A DNA stretch of 64,000 bases from Bradyrhizobium cenepequi (GCF_020329485.1 NZ_JAGKJI010000001.1:599619-663618), one strand, 5' to 3'; shown: positions 7,634 through 17,190, numbered from the stretch's first letter. Notes: generated by a model from the sequence alone, not told the origin. Program-made: numbers and translations.

Positions 7634-8965
7634 CTACTCGATTGCTGCCTTAATAAGATTGAGCAATTCCTGGTACGGCTCACGGCTTGGCGGATCCGAC
7701 GGTGCTTGCCGCATCAGATCGTAGATCTTCGGAACGAGTTGGACGGCTTGATCGAGTTCGCTGTCGCGACCGGGCTGGTAGCCGCCCATCAAGCGAAGAT
7801 CGCGTGTGTCCTCGAAGCGCGCGATCATAGCGCGCAACTTTCGCAGCAAATTGCGTTCGTCCGCGGTCCAGACTTGCTGGGCCAGGCGCGACACCGATGA
7901 AAGGACATTGACGGCGGGATAGCGCCCCTGATCTGCGACCTCCCTGTCAAGCACGATGTGCCCATCGAGCGTGCCGCGCACCGTATCTGCCACCGGCTCG
8001 TTGTGGTCGTCGCCATCGACGAGCACCGAGTAGATGCCGGTGATCGAGCCTTGTCCATCGCTCCCGGGTCCGGACCGTTCGAGCAGGCGCGGCAGGTCGC
8101 TGAAGACGCTTGGGGCGTAGCCGCGCGCAACCGCGGGCTCGCCGGTGGCCAGCGCGATTTCGCGGGCCGCGTGCGCGAAGCGTGTCACCGAATCGACGAT
8201 CAGCAGCACCGATTCGCCGCGATCGCGAAAGTATTCGGCGATTGTGGTCGCGGTCTTCGCTGCCAGGCGGCGCATCATCGGACTCTCGTCGCTCGTGGAT
8301 ACCACCGTGATTGCGCGCGATTGATGCTGAGCGAGCGCCTCGTCAAGGAATTCGCGTACCTCGCGACCGCGTTCGCCGACCAAGGCCGTGACGACGGTGT
8401 CGAAGCCCTGGCTTTGGGCAAGCATGGAGAGCAATGTCGTCTTGCCGACGCCCGACCCGGCAAAAATACCAATGCGCTGCCCGACGCAGAGCGGCGTAAA
8501 CAGGTCGAGCACGCGCACTCCCGTCCGTAAGGGCGTCCGCACGCGGGCGCGGCTGATAGCGGGCGGTGGGCTCGCATCCGTTGACATGATCCGCTCTCCG
8601 ACCTGCAACGTACCGCCGTCGTCGAGCGGCTGAGCGAGGGCGTTGAGCACTCGGCCCTTCCAACTTGGATGCGGCGAGATCGTCTTCGGCGGAAGGCGAT
8701 AGGCAACGAGGCCTAGGCCCGCCCCGATGTGGGAATCGAACGGCTTGGCCGTAATCCCGTTACCGTCGATGCGAACGACCTCGCCGAGTTGTACCTGGTT
8801 ATCGATCTCGAGCCCGATCAGCTCGCCCAGTCTTACAAATCGCGAGAGGCCTGATACGCGGTAGTGCGTTGGTGCGACCTCCGAAACAATGCCGCCAACC
8901 CGGACCGTCGGCACGTCTTTGCGGAGCGACGCAAGCGTCGATTCCAGCCGCTCCAGCGCGTTCAT
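7634..8965 (-). CDS. fliI: Flagellum-specific ATPase FliI
   Basis: A 443-aa ATPase that energises flagellar type III export on the cytoplasmic side of the basal body. It has a beta-barrel N-domain, then a Walker A loop GSGVGKTT near residue 170, the export-ATPase stretch VGERGREVREF and a Walker B region LLIVDSVTRFAHAAREIA, and the usual C-terminal helical domain. The length fits the family. It lies 29 bp behind flgF on the minus strand, and both diverge from the motA operon, the usual rhizobial order. Confidence 0.97.
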   Translation of the reverse strand: MNALERLESTLASLRKDVPTVRVGGIVSEVAPTHYRVSGLSRFVRLGELIGLEIDNQVQLGEVVRIDGNGITAKPFDSHIGAGLGLVAYRLPPKTISPHPSWKGRVLNALAQPLDDGGTLQVGERIMSTDASPPPAISRARVRTPLRTGVRVLDLFTPLCVGQRIGIFAGSGVGKTTLLSMLAQSQGFDTVVTALVGERGREVREFLDEALAQHQSRAITVVSTSDESPMMRRLAAKTATTIAEYFRDRGESVLLIVDSVTRFAHAAREIALATGEPAVARGYAPSVFSDLPRLLERSGPGSDGQGSITGIYSVLVDGDDHNEPVADTVRGTLDGHIVLDREVADQGRYPAVNVLSSVSRLAQQVWTADERNLLRKLRAMIARFEDTRDLRLMGGYQPGRDSELDQAVQLVPKIYDLMRQAPSDPPSREPYQELLNLIKAAIE

Positions 8966-8994
8966 CGGTCACCAGGCTCCTATGTTGCTGGCCG

Positions 8995-9726
8995 CTATGC
9001 CTTGGTCGGCTCACCAAGCGATCGAATGGCGTTCTGCATCGAGCTCTCGGAGCCCTCGACGAGGGATGTCACGCTCTGGAACGCGCGCGACGCTGTGATT
9101 AGCTGTGTCAGCTCCGATAGCGGGTCGACGTTGGACTCCTCGACATAGCCCTGCTGAAAGCCGGTATACATGAAATCGATGACAGGCGTCGGGGCACGGT
9201 CGGGAATGACCCCTGAATTGCCGAAGCGCTCCAGCCTTGCGCTGGCAGGAATGTCGAACAGGCCGAGCACCCCGACCTGGTTGTTGTTTTGCGTAATCGT
9301 TCCGTCTCGCGAGATCGTCAACGGTCCGCCCTCGGGATCGACGATGATCGGCATGCCGCCTGCGTCGAGTACGGGGTATCCTGCGACGGTCTGCAGTTCG
9401 CCAGTGCGATTGATCTGCATCCGGCCATCCCGTGTGTAAGCTTTACCGGTGGGAGCGCTAAACCCCATCCATGTATTGCCGATAACGGCGACGTCGAGAG
9501 TGTTTTCGGTCCGCGTCACACTTCCGGGCTTTCGGGAGATGAAGTTTTCACCGGGGGTCGAAAAGGCGACAGGCTGGGACGCTGCGCGCGACAGTGCTGT
9601 TTCGAACTTCACGGCATCGGCGCGGAAAGCGGCTGTCTTCATGTTCGCCAGATTGTTGGCGATGGTCTCAAGCCTCTTTTCGACGGCGACCTGAGCAGAA
9701 AGGCTGACATAGAGCGCTGATTGCAT
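8995..9726 (-). CDS. flgF: Flagellar basal-body rod protein FlgF
   Basis: A 243-aa proximal-rod protein secreted by the flagellar export system. It has the flagellar rod N-terminal motif (SLSAQVAVEKRLETIANNLA), a central FlgE/F/G domain (YTRDGRMQINRTGEL) and the C-terminal helix that ends rod and hook proteins (QGYVEESNVDPLSELTQLI). It is the first gene of the minus-strand flgF-fliI unit, 242 bp from divergent motA. In that gap I see no other gene. Confidence 0.95.
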   Translation of the reverse strand: MQSALYVSLSAQVAVEKRLETIANNLANMKTAAFRADAVKFETALSRAASQPVAFSTPGENFISRKPGSVTRTENTLDVAVIGNTWMGFSAPTGKAYTRDGRMQINRTGELQTVAGYPVLDAGGMPIIVDPEGGPLTISRDGTITQNNNQVGVLGLFDIPASARLERFGNSGVIPDRAPTPVIDFMYTGFQQGYVEESNVDPLSELTQLITASRAFQSVTSLVEGSESSMQNAIRSLGEPTKA

Positions 9727-9968
9727 ACCGGCTATCTTCCGATCTTTAGGTTTCTGCGCGCGGCTTGCTCGGACGTCGAGCCAGATTGGAGATCATCCGA
9801 TAGGTTGCGATCGTGGGGCACCATCGCGGAAGCAACTCCTGCGCGGACACGAGGATTGAGGCCGGCGGCAAAATCGGCTCGCAAGCTTGCGTGAGGCTGT
9901 TCGCGGCGACCCAATGACAGCTTCGTGCAAGGATCGCTGCCTAAACGAATCGCACCAAATTCGGAGCG

Positions 9969-10880
9969 GTGCGCTTGAGCATTCTTTTTGGCGTCATCAT
10001 CACCATCGCAAGCCTGCTGGGCGGCTTCATGGCGCTAGGTGGGCACGTGAGCGTGATCTGGCAGCCGTGGGAGTTCGTCATCATCGCCGGCATGGCGATC
10101 GGAACCTATATTGTCGCGAACCCCTGGAAGGTCGTCATCGACACGGGTGTCGCGACCGTGCAGGCGCTTACCGTGGCCGTGCCGAAGCAGCGCCACTACC
10201 TCGACCTGCTTGGACTGCTGCACGCTCTCATGCGCGAAGTGCGCAACAAGGGGCGCAATGAAGTCGAGGCGCATATCGACGATCCGTCATCGTCGGAGAT
10301 TTTCCAGAATTTTCCGACTGTGCTCGCCAATGATTCTCTGGTGCATTTCATCTGCGACTATTTTCGCCTGATCGTCATGGGAAGTGCGCGACCGCATGAA
10401 ATCGAGGCGCTGATGGACGAAGAGATCGAAACGATCGTTCGTAGCAAACTGAAGCCGTACCATTCTCTGATGATGGTTGCGGAAGGCCTGCCGGCACTCG
10501 GGATTGTGGCCGCCGTCCTTGGCGTCATCAAGGCGATGGGAGCGCTCGATCAGTCGCCCAAGCTTCTCGGTGGCTTGATCGGTGCGGCGCTGGTTGGAAC
10601 ATTTGCCGGAATCTTTCTCTCGTATGGTCTTGTTGCGCCGTTGGCCCACAAGGTCAAAATGGTGCGCGAACAGCGATGCCGGCTGTACATCATCGTCAAG
10701 CAGACGCTGCTCGCCTTCATGAACGGCGCGCTGCCGCAAATCGCGATCGAGCATGGCCGCAAGATGATCGGGCCCGGCGATCGTCCATCGATCGATGTGG
10801 TCGAGAACGAAACCATCGCCGGTGCCGCAAAGAGCGGAGGTGGTGAGCCGGTGGCGAAGGTGGCGGGAGCGAAAGCCTAA
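9969..10880 (+). CDS. motA: Flagellar motor stator protein MotA
   Basis: A 303-aa inner membrane protein that forms the proton channel of the motor with MotB. It starts with the family N-terminus at a GTG (LSILFGVIITIASLLGGFMALGG), has four membrane segments, and shows the conserved AVLGVIKAMGALDQSPKLLG and the long cytoplasmic loop with charged residues (MDEEIETIVRSKLKP) that touches FliG. It opens the large plus-strand operon and overlaps fliM by one base. A TTG two codons later is an alternative start. Confidence 0.95.
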   Translation: MRLSILFGVIITIASLLGGFMALGGHVSVIWQPWEFVIIAGMAIGTYIVANPWKVVIDTGVATVQALTVAVPKQRHYLDLLGLLHALMREVRNKGRNEVEAHIDDPSSSEIFQNFPTVLANDSLVHFICDYFRLIVMGSARPHEIEALMDEEIETIVRSKLKPYHSLMMVAEGLPALGIVAAVLGVIKAMGALDQSPKLLGGLIGAALVGTFAGIFLSYGLVAPLAHKVKMVREQRCRLYIIVKQTLLAFMNGALPQIAIEHGRKMIGPGDRPSIDVVENETIAGAAKSGGGEPVAKVAGAKA

Positions 10881-11815
10881 TGTCGGAAAGCAAGCCGTTG
10901 CGGCACGAGCAGGCGCCGGATCAGTTGCTCGGCGCTGCCGGAATCTCGGTCGATCGCATGCCGATGCTGCATGTGATCTTCGATCAGATGACCAACCTCT
11001 GCGCCGAGAGTCTCCGGTCGATGTCGCCATCGCAGTCCTATTTCTCTCTGACCGGCGTCGGCAGCGATCGCCTTTCCGAGATCCTCGACAGCTACGAATC
11101 AGAAGCGATCGTGGCGGTGTTCTACGCTCAGGCGTGGGACGGCCGAATCCTCATCGGCTTCGATCGCGACTTCGTCTACACGATGGTGGAGTTGTTGTTC
11201 GGCTCCGACGGCGCAGAGCCGCCGCTTGACATGCCGCGGGTATTCTCAAACGTGGAACTGCATGTTGCAGAAGCGCTGTTCGAGCGCTTCGGCAAGGCAT
11301 TGCAGGCATCGTTCTCGCGCGCCTCGGATGTCAAGTTCAATCTGGAGCGCGTCGAGACGCGGATGGATTATTTGGCAATCGGACGGCTCAACAACATGGC
11401 CGTATACGCCAAGATTCTGGTCCAGGGATTGGACCGCGGTGGCGAGATGTTCATCGTCATTCCACACTCGGTTCTCAATCCTCTCCGCCAGTCTCTCTCG
11501 CAGATCGTATCCGGAGAGTCCGTATCCACGGATCCGAACTGGAGCAAGCAGCTGCACAACGAGATTCAGCGCACGGAGGTGGTGCTGAAAGCGGTGCTCG
11601 AGGAGCGTTCGCTCACGCTCGGCGAAGTCGCCGGATTCCACGTGGGTCAGGTGATCAAGCTGAATGCGACGCCGAGTACTCTCGTGAGGCTCGAGTGCAA
11701 CAATCAGCGGCTGTTCTGGTGCCAAATGGGACAGCTGAATGGAGCCTATTCGCTGCAAGTCAAGGAATCGGCGGATCAAAAGCGGGAATTCATCGATGGC
11801 ATCCTATCTCGTTGA
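10880..11815 (+). CDS. fliM: Flagellar motor switch protein FliM
   Basis: A 311-aa C-ring protein. The middle domain (residues about 40-230, CheC-like fold with DRDFVYTMVELLFGSDG) and the C-terminal SpoA domain (GEVAGFHVGQVIKLNATPST, ending NGAYSLQVKE) are clear. The N-terminal EIDALL-type peptide that binds phospho-CheY in other FliM proteins is not visible; the first 30 residues instead read MSESKPLRHEQAPDQLLGAA. The start ATG shares its first base with the motA stop. Confidence 0.93.
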   Translation: MSESKPLRHEQAPDQLLGAAGISVDRMPMLHVIFDQMTNLCAESLRSMSPSQSYFSLTGVGSDRLSEILDSYESEAIVAVFYAQAWDGRILIGFDRDFVYTMVELLFGSDGAEPPLDMPRVFSNVELHVAEALFERFGKALQASFSRASDVKFNLERVETRMDYLAIGRLNNMAVYAKILVQGLDRGGEMFIVIPHSVLNPLRQSLSQIVSGESVSTDPNWSKQLHNEIQRTEVVLKAVLEERSLTLGEVAGFHVGQVIKLNATPSTLVRLECNNQRLFWCQMGQLNGAYSLQVKESADQKREFIDGILSR

Positions 11816-12077
11816 TCTTATTCTGCTGGCGGCGCTGCTCGTCACCACCATCCGTGTGACAAGGATGCACCGGGAACTCGTTCACCTGCGCGCCAGCCAG
11901 GGAGATTTCGCGTTCATCCTCGGCAAAACGACCGAAACCATGGATGACATGGTGCTCATGGTGCGGGAGTTCAGCGCAGATGGAAAGCAGCTCGTCAACA
12001 TCCTGGGAAGCAAGATCGAAGAGGCGCGCAAGGCGATCACCGATATCGAGACTCGTGCCGATGTGTCTCGAAGGTAG
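11796..12077 (+). CDS. Small single-pass membrane protein between fliM and fliN
   Basis: A 93-aa protein beginning inside the 3' end of fliM (20-bp overlap). Residues 2-20 form one membrane segment (YLVDLILLAALLVTTIRV) followed by a charged helical tail likely to form a coiled coil (EARKAITDIETRADVSRR). A small bitopic protein here is common in alphaproteobacterial fliM operons; DUF6468 and the Caulobacter positioning protein PflI come to mind, but I cannot confirm either. It probably acts at the basal body. Confidence 0.7.
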   Translation: MASYLVDLILLAALLVTTIRVTRMHRELVHLRASQGDFAFILGKTTETMDDMVLMVREFSADGKQLVNILGSKIEEARKAITDIETRADVSRR

Positions 12078-12128
12078 CCATGATTGGCATAGTCGCCAGA
12101 AAACACAATTGCCGAGAAAGCACGTGAA

Positions 12129-12527
12129 ATGAAGCAGCCGTTCGAAGCCGAATCAGCCAGCCCCGCGACAGCGAACGCGTCGGATGCGACCAAGGTGGGA
12201 GGCGCCGCTTTCGGGAAGCTGGCAGATCTCGCTGCGCGCGCGGCGGAGGAGACCAGCCGACTTACAAACCTTGAGCCGATTCTGCGCATTCCGGTCACTG
12301 TCCAGGTTCTTCTTGGTTCGGCGACGATGCCGGTCGCCGATCTGATGAAGCTTGGGCGAGGCGCCGTTATTCCGCTCGATCACCGCGTGGGCGAGCCGGT
12401 GGAAGTCGTTGTCAATGGCCGAATCGTGGCGCGCGGCGCGGTCGTCGTCGTGGAGGATGAGAACTCGCGGTTCGGCGTGTCGCTCACCGAAATCGTCGGA
12501 GGATCCGCAGGCGATGTAGAGGCTTGA
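12129..12527 (+). CDS. fliN: Flagellar motor switch protein FliN
   Basis: A 132-aa C-ring protein. The first 45 residues are variable and Ala/Ser-rich; the remainder is the SpoA domain, with EPILRIPVTVQVLLGSATMP, the central LGRGAVIPLDHRVGEPVEV and the end FGVSLTEIV. Only 10 bp separate it from fliG. Together with FliM and FliG it forms the rotor switch. Confidence 0.95.
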   Translation: MKQPFEAESASPATANASDATKVGGAAFGKLADLAARAAEETSRLTNLEPILRIPVTVQVLLGSATMPVADLMKLGRGAVIPLDHRVGEPVEVVVNGRIVARGAVVVVEDENSRFGVSLTEIVGGSAGDVEA

Positions 12528-12537
12528 GGATCTCCGA

Positions 12538-13572
12538 ATGGCGTTCAATGCACCTGCAAAGCGTGGCTCCGAAGCCAGGCAGTTGCGCGGTACCGAGAAG
12601 GTCGCCGCGCTTCTTCTGGCCATGGGCCGAGAGCTTTCCGGCGGCGTTCTGAAGGAATTCGATCCGGATGAGATCAGGCTCGTCACGCGCGCAGCGGCGG
12701 AACTAAAACCTATTTCGGGTCCCGAGCTAGAGGAAATCATCGAAGAGTTCGCCCAGCACTTCTCTACGGGGCCGAACATCTTCGGAACGGTTGGCGAGCT
12801 GGAAAAACTGTTGACCGGCGTTCTTCCTCCCGAACAGGTCACGGACATCATATCAGAGGTGCTCGGCAACAAGACCAAGTCGGTGTGGGAGCGGATCTCT
12901 TCCGTGTCGGAAAGCCTGCTGGCCAACTATCTGCTCAAGGAGCATCCGCAAACGGCCTCGTTGATCCTTTCCAGGGTAAAGCCCGCCTGCGCCGCACGAG
13001 TGATGAGCCTGCTGCCGGCGGACCTGCGGCATGATCTCATGCGTCGGATGCTGAGCCTGAAACCCGTTGTCGAGGAAGCAATGGGGATCATCGAGAAGAC
13101 CATGCACGAAGACTTCATGATCAACTTCGCGCGCAACCTCGCATCCGATACCTATCCCCGCATGGCCGACATCATCAACAAGATGGAGCGGACGCAGATG
13201 GAGGAATCGCTGAAGAACCTCTCCGAATCGCGACCGAAGTCGGCGGAGATACTGAAGGGGATGCTGTTCACCTTTGACGATATCGTCAATCTCACCGCCA
13301 AGGCGCGGATGCTGATCTTCGATCAGGTTCCGACCGATCGCGTGGTGACGGCGCTGAAGGGGACGGATTCGAGCTTCCGTGAACTCATTCTCTCGTCGCT
13401 GGCGTCGCGGACGCGACGTCTGGTCGAGCACGAGCTCGCGAACGGTATCCCTTCGAACCAGCGCGAAATCCTGGAGGCGCGACGGGCGATCACGGATCTC
13501 GCGCTCGATATGGCCGGACGAGGGGAGATCGAGCTTAATCCAGATCAGGAAGATCAGCCCGTATTCACGTAG
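12538..13572 (+). CDS. fliG: Flagellar motor switch protein FliG
   Basis: A 344-aa rotor protein that links the MS ring to the C-ring and receives torque from MotA. The middle domain EHPQT motif is present near residue 137 (LKEHPQTASLILSRVKP), followed by the C-terminal domain with FTFDDIVNLTAKARMLIFDQ and the charged helix region ILSSLASRTRRLVEHEL. The C-terminal tail is acidic. Length is normal for the family. Confidence 0.97.
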   Translation: MAFNAPAKRGSEARQLRGTEKVAALLLAMGRELSGGVLKEFDPDEIRLVTRAAAELKPISGPELEEIIEEFAQHFSTGPNIFGTVGELEKLLTGVLPPEQVTDIISEVLGNKTKSVWERISSVSESLLANYLLKEHPQTASLILSRVKPACAARVMSLLPADLRHDLMRRMLSLKPVVEEAMGIIEKTMHEDFMINFARNLASDTYPRMADIINKMERTQMEESLKNLSESRPKSAEILKGMLFTFDDIVNLTAKARMLIFDQVPTDRVVTALKGTDSSFRELILSSLASRTRRLVEHELANGIPSNQREILEARRAITDLALDMAGRGEIELNPDQEDQPVFT

Positions 13573-13584
13573 AGATTAGCCGTT

Positions 13585-14661
13585 ATGGCCGAAGGACCCG
13601 ACAAGGAGAGCAAGACCGAAGAGCCGACGGAAAAGAAGATAAGAGACTCCGTCGAGAAGGGCAAAATTCCGGTCTCGCGTGAAGCGTCGGTCTTTTCATC
13701 CATGATCGCGCTCCTCATCATCCTAAGCTTCCTTACGATCGACAGTGTCCGGAATCTGGTATCGACGCTGAGCCGGCTGATCGATGATCCATCCGGGATT
13801 CGTATCCGCAACGGTGCGGATGCATTGGAATTCATGGCTGTCATCGCGGGCAGTTCGGCAAGTCTGTTGCTTCCAATCGTCATTGTCTTGGCTATAGCCG
13901 GGTTGGCGGCCTCGTTTCTGCAGAATGCTCCGCGTCTGGTGTTTGAGAGGATAAAGCCCGACACCTCACGTATTTCGATCTCCCAGGGATGGGACAGAAT
14001 ATTCGGCGGTCAGGGACGCATCGAGTTCGCGAAGGCCGTTTTTAAGTTTTTTGCCGTAGGCATTGTGGTGACCATCGTATTGCGGGCCGAGGAGGCAGTG
14101 GCCGTGAATTCATTGTTCAGCGATCCGACCGGCGTTCCGGAACTTATCTTGACCACTGCGATGCGGCTCGTATCGACGATCAGCATCGCCACTATCGTGC
14201 TGGTGGCACTCGATCTCGTCTGGGCACGTTTTTACTGGCGGCGTGATCTGCGCATGACCCGTCAGGAGCTTAAGGACGAATTCAAGCAGGCAGAAGGTGA
14301 TCCTCTGGTCAAGTCGCGGTTGCGGTCATTGGCCCGCGATCGGGCACGCAAGACGATGCTGGCAGCGGTCCCCCGTGCAACGTTGGTCGTGGCCAATCCC
14401 ACTCACTATGCGATCGCCCTGAAGTATCGACATGGCGAGGACGCCGCTCCTACCGTGCTTGCGAAGGGGCAGGATCTCATCGCCCTCAAGATCAGAGAAA
14501 TTGCCGAGCAGAACGATGTGCCGGTCGTGGAAGACAAGATGCTCGCGAGATCCATGTACGATGTCGTCCAGGTCGACCGGGTGATTCCGCAAGAGTTCTT
14601 TCGCCCGGTGGCCGAGATCATCTATTTCCTGCATTCGCGCAAGCAGAAGGCTGGTGCGTGA
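13585..14661 (+). CDS. flhB: Flagellar export apparatus protein FlhB
   Basis: A 358-aa inner membrane protein of the export gate. Four membrane segments follow a charged N-terminus (KESKTEEPTEKKIRDSVEKG). The autocleavage motif NPTH is visible in VVANPTHYAIALKYR, after the linker with DEFKQAEGDPLVKSRLR. FlhB switches export from hook to filament substrates after the cleavage. The gene is 12 bp behind fliG. Confidence 0.97.
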   Translation: MAEGPDKESKTEEPTEKKIRDSVEKGKIPVSREASVFSSMIALLIILSFLTIDSVRNLVSTLSRLIDDPSGIRIRNGADALEFMAVIAGSSASLLLPIVIVLAIAGLAASFLQNAPRLVFERIKPDTSRISISQGWDRIFGGQGRIEFAKAVFKFFAVGIVVTIVLRAEEAVAVNSLFSDPTGVPELILTTAMRLVSTISIATIVLVALDLVWARFYWRRDLRMTRQELKDEFKQAEGDPLVKSRLRSLARDRARKTMLAAVPRATLVVANPTHYAIALKYRHGEDAAPTVLAKGQDLIALKIREIAEQNDVPVVEDKMLARSMYDVVQVDRVIPQEFFRPVAEIIYFLHSRKQKAGA

Positions 14662-14753
14662 GGAACGCTCTGCGTCAATAGCGGAGGTCCACCAGCCTCG
14701 GACAAGTTTGGGCTCGTATACGATCCTCACAAGTCGACTGTGACGAGGACGTT

Positions 14754-15131
14754 GTGGGACCCGTTTATCTCTTCGATCTTGCCTCATCTCACGCTCGCTG
14801 GCTGTCGCTCCGGCAGGCCACGATTTCGTCCAACGTAGCCAATGCAAATACGCCCGGCTACGGAGCGCAGGATATCGAGCCGTTCGACAAGATGCTCGAT
14901 ACCAAGGTCGTGCCGCTCGCGGTCACTTCTCCGAAGCACATGACCACCGGCTCGCTCGTACGTCCGCAGGGCACGCGCAAGGAGAACAGCTGGGAAGTCG
15001 TTCACTCTGGAAACTCGGTCAGCCTCGAGCAGGAAATGCTCAAGGCCAGCGATATCAGCAAGGACTATTCGTTGAATACCGCAATCGTCAGATCGTTTCA
15101 CCGCATGTTCATGACCGCTGCAAAGGGCTAA
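14754..15131 (+). CDS. flgB: Flagellar basal-body rod protein FlgB
   Basis: A 125-aa rod protein starting at a GTG. It has the rod N-terminal signature (RQATISSNVANANTPGYGAQ), a short middle and the C-terminal helix. The length matches rhizobial FlgB. It opens the flgB-flgC-fliE-flgG block, 92 bp behind flhB. Confidence 0.93.
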   Translation: MGPVYLFDLASSHARWLSLRQATISSNVANANTPGYGAQDIEPFDKMLDTKVVPLAVTSPKHMTTGSLVRPQGTRKENSWEVVHSGNSVSLEQEMLKASDISKDYSLNTAIVRSFHRMFMTAAKG

Positions 15132-15142
15132 CGCGAGGCTTG

Positions 15143-15562
15143 ATGATCGATCCGCTGCAGGCATCAGTTCAAATCGCCAGTTCGGGACTTGAGGCGCAGT
15201 CGACCAGGATGCGCGTCGTATCCGAGAATATGGCGAACGCAAACTCCACTGGACGTACGCCCGGCGCCGAGCCCTATCGACGCAAGACTACGACGTTCTC
15301 AGCAGAGGTCGATCGCGCGGCGGGTGTGCGGGTCGTGAAGATCAAGGACATCGGCGTCGATCGCGCTCCGTTTCGGGTCGACTACGAGCCCACTCATCCG
15401 GCGGCTGGCCAAGACGGCTACGTCAAGCTGCCGAACGTGAATATGCTGATCGAAATGGCGGACATGCGGGAAACCAATCGGTCGTATGAGGCCAACCTGC
15501 AGGTGATCAAGCAGGCGAGGTCGATGGTTGCCATGACGATCGATCTGTTGAAGGGGGCATGA
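15143..15562 (+). CDS. flgC: Flagellar basal-body rod protein FlgC
   Basis: A 139-aa rod protein. Its N-terminus reads SVQIASSGLEAQSTRMRVVS with NMANANSTGRTPG, and the C-terminal part shows YVKLPNVNMLIEMADMRETN and SYEANLQVIKQAR, the FlgC hallmarks. The ATG at 15143 is preferred over a TTG one codon earlier. Confidence 0.95.
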   Translation: MIDPLQASVQIASSGLEAQSTRMRVVSENMANANSTGRTPGAEPYRRKTTTFSAEVDRAAGVRVVKIKDIGVDRAPFRVDYEPTHPAAGQDGYVKLPNVNMLIEMADMRETNRSYEANLQVIKQARSMVAMTIDLLKGA

Positions 15563-15565
15563 TCC

Positions 15566-15889
15566 ATGATAACGGAAGCGGTTTCGTCGGTTCTGAAGGG
15601 CGCAGCCGGCGTCGTTCAATCAAGCGGTGTTGTGACGTCGGCGCCGGCAGTGACGCAGAAGGCTCAGCCAGCGCTCGGTTTCGACGGCGTCCTGGAGCAG
15701 GTCGCCGCTGATGCCATCGGCAGCCTCAAGGGCGGAGAGGCTGCATCGGTCTCCTATATCCAGGGCAAGGTGTCGGCCCAGAGCGTGGTGGAGGCCGTCA
15801 TGTCCGCCGAGCAGACGCTGCAAATGGCGGTCGCCGTGCGCGACAAGGTCGTGCAGGCGTACCAAGAAGTCAGCCGAATGGCGATCTAA
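15566..15889 (+). CDS. fliE: Flagellar hook-basal body complex protein FliE
   Basis: A 107-aa protein that joins the MS ring to the rod and is exported first. The C-terminal half carries the family pattern (SVSYIQGKVSAQSVVEAVMS, then EQTLQMAVAVRDKVVQAYQE). It lies 3 bp behind flgC. Confidence 0.93.
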   Translation: MITEAVSSVLKGAAGVVQSSGVVTSAPAVTQKAQPALGFDGVLEQVAADAIGSLKGGEAASVSYIQGKVSAQSVVEAVMSAEQTLQMAVAVRDKVVQAYQEVSRMAI

Positions 15890-15900
15890 AGGGATAGCAA

Positions 15901-16689
15901 ATGAGAGCTCTTGCCATCGCGGCGACCGGAATGAGCGCGCAGCAGCTCAATGTCGAGGTCATCGCCAACAACATCGCCAACATCAACACGACATCGTACA
16001 AGCGTGCGCGAGCCGAATTCACCGACCTGTTCTACCAGGTCGATCGCATGCAGGGCGTTCCGAACCGCACCGGCGAAGCTGCGGTCCCCGAAGGTGCCAA
16101 GCTGGGGCTGGGCGTTCGGTCGGTAGCTGTGCGAAAGCTGCATTTGCAGGGTTCGCTGGCGCAAACCGGCAATACCTACGATCTCGCCATCAACGGCAGA
16201 GGATGGTTCCAGGTCGTGGGGCCGAATGGCGAAATGCTTTACACCCGCGCCGGGGCCTTCAATACCAATGCAGATAGACAGTTGGTGACGGCGGATGGCT
16301 ACACTGTCGATCCCGCGATTATCGTCCCGCAAGGGACGGTCGATGTCACGGTCAATGAATCGGGCGAAGTGTTCGCGAAGCTGGACAACGAGATCGCTCC
16401 GCGCCAGCTCGGCCAGCTCAATATCGCCAATTTCGCCAACGAGGCGGGCCTCGATCCGCTTGGCGGCAATCTTTACAAGGAGACGCTGGCGTCCGGCGTT
16501 CCGGTCGTTGGCGTTCCCGGTGATATCGGCTTCGGCAAGATCCATCAGCATTATCTGGAGAGTTCGAACGTCGATCCCGTGAAGGAGATCACTGAATTGA
16601 TCTCGGCGCAGCGGTCTTACGAAATGAATTCGAAGGTGATCCAGGCGGCGGACGAAATGGCGTCAACTGTCTCCAAGGGCCTTCGATAG
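15901..16689 (+). CDS. flgG: Flagellar basal-body distal rod protein FlgG
   Basis: A 262-aa distal-rod protein. Visible are [20 protein letters not shown] at the N-terminus, the typical [20 protein letters not shown] in the middle and the C-terminal [20 protein letters not shown] with [16 protein letters not shown]. Length is exactly that of most FlgG proteins. It precedes flgA. Confidence 0.97.
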   Translation: MRALAIAATGMSAQQLNVEVIANNIANINTTSYKRARAEFTDLFYQVDRMQGVPNRTGEAAVPEGAKLGLGVRSVAVRKLHLQGSLAQTGNTYDLAINGRGWFQVVGPNGEMLYTRAGAFNTNADRQLVTADGYTVDPAIIVPQGTVDVTVNESGEVFAKLDNEIAPRQLGQLNIANFANEAGLDPLGGNLYKETLASGVPVVGVPGDIGFGKIHQHYLESSNVDPVKEITELISAQRSYEMNSKVIQAADEMASTVSKGLR

Positions 16690-16710
16690 GATTGCAAGCG
16701 GAGAAGCGTC

Positions 16711-17190
16711 TTGAAGCTCGTCCAGTTCGCCCTGGGTCGCATGTTCGCGGCGCTCATGCTCGTTGCGAGCGGCTCGCATGGCGGCGCGATCGCGGAGGAG
16801 TCCGTGCACCTGCTTGTGCCGGCAACGGTGATCTATCCGGGAGATGTGATAAAGGACGAGTTGATCATCGATCGCGCCTTCGCGCCGAACATGCCCGGTG
16901 CAGCGGCCTTTGCCGCCAACCGGGCATCGGTCGTTGGCCGTGTCGCGCGAAGGACGCTGGTGTCGGGCCAGCCGATCCCGATCAACGCCCTCGAAGAGAA
17001 CAAACTCGTGACGCGAGGCAATGTCGTCAAGGTGATTGTCGAGGACGGATCGCTTTCCATCGTCACCTACGCTTCTTCGCTGCAGTCCGGCAGTCCGGGG
17101 ACCATGATCCAGCTTCGAAACCTCGATACGGGTGTGATTATCAGGGGCGTTGTCCAGCCGGACGGTTCGGTGCGGATTCAAAACGGATGA
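16711..17190 (+). CDS. flgA: P-ring assembly chaperone FlgA
   Basis: A 159-aa periplasmic chaperone for FlgI. It starts at a TTG with GGAG upstream, has a signal peptide of about 28 residues, and the SAF/ChapFlgA domain with VPATVIYPGDVIKDELI, VVGRVARRTLVSGQPIP and GTMIQLRNLDTGVIIRG. It is shorter than enterobacterial FlgA but normal for rhizobia. The stop overlaps the flgI start (ATGA). Confidence 0.92.
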   Translation: MKLVQFALGRMFAALMLVASGSHGGAIAEESVHLLVPATVIYPGDVIKDELIIDRAFAPNMPGAAAFAANRASVVGRVARRTLVSGQPIPINALEENKLVTRGNVVKVIVEDGSLSIVTYASSLQSGSPGTMIQLRNLDTGVIIRGVVQPDGSVRIQNG

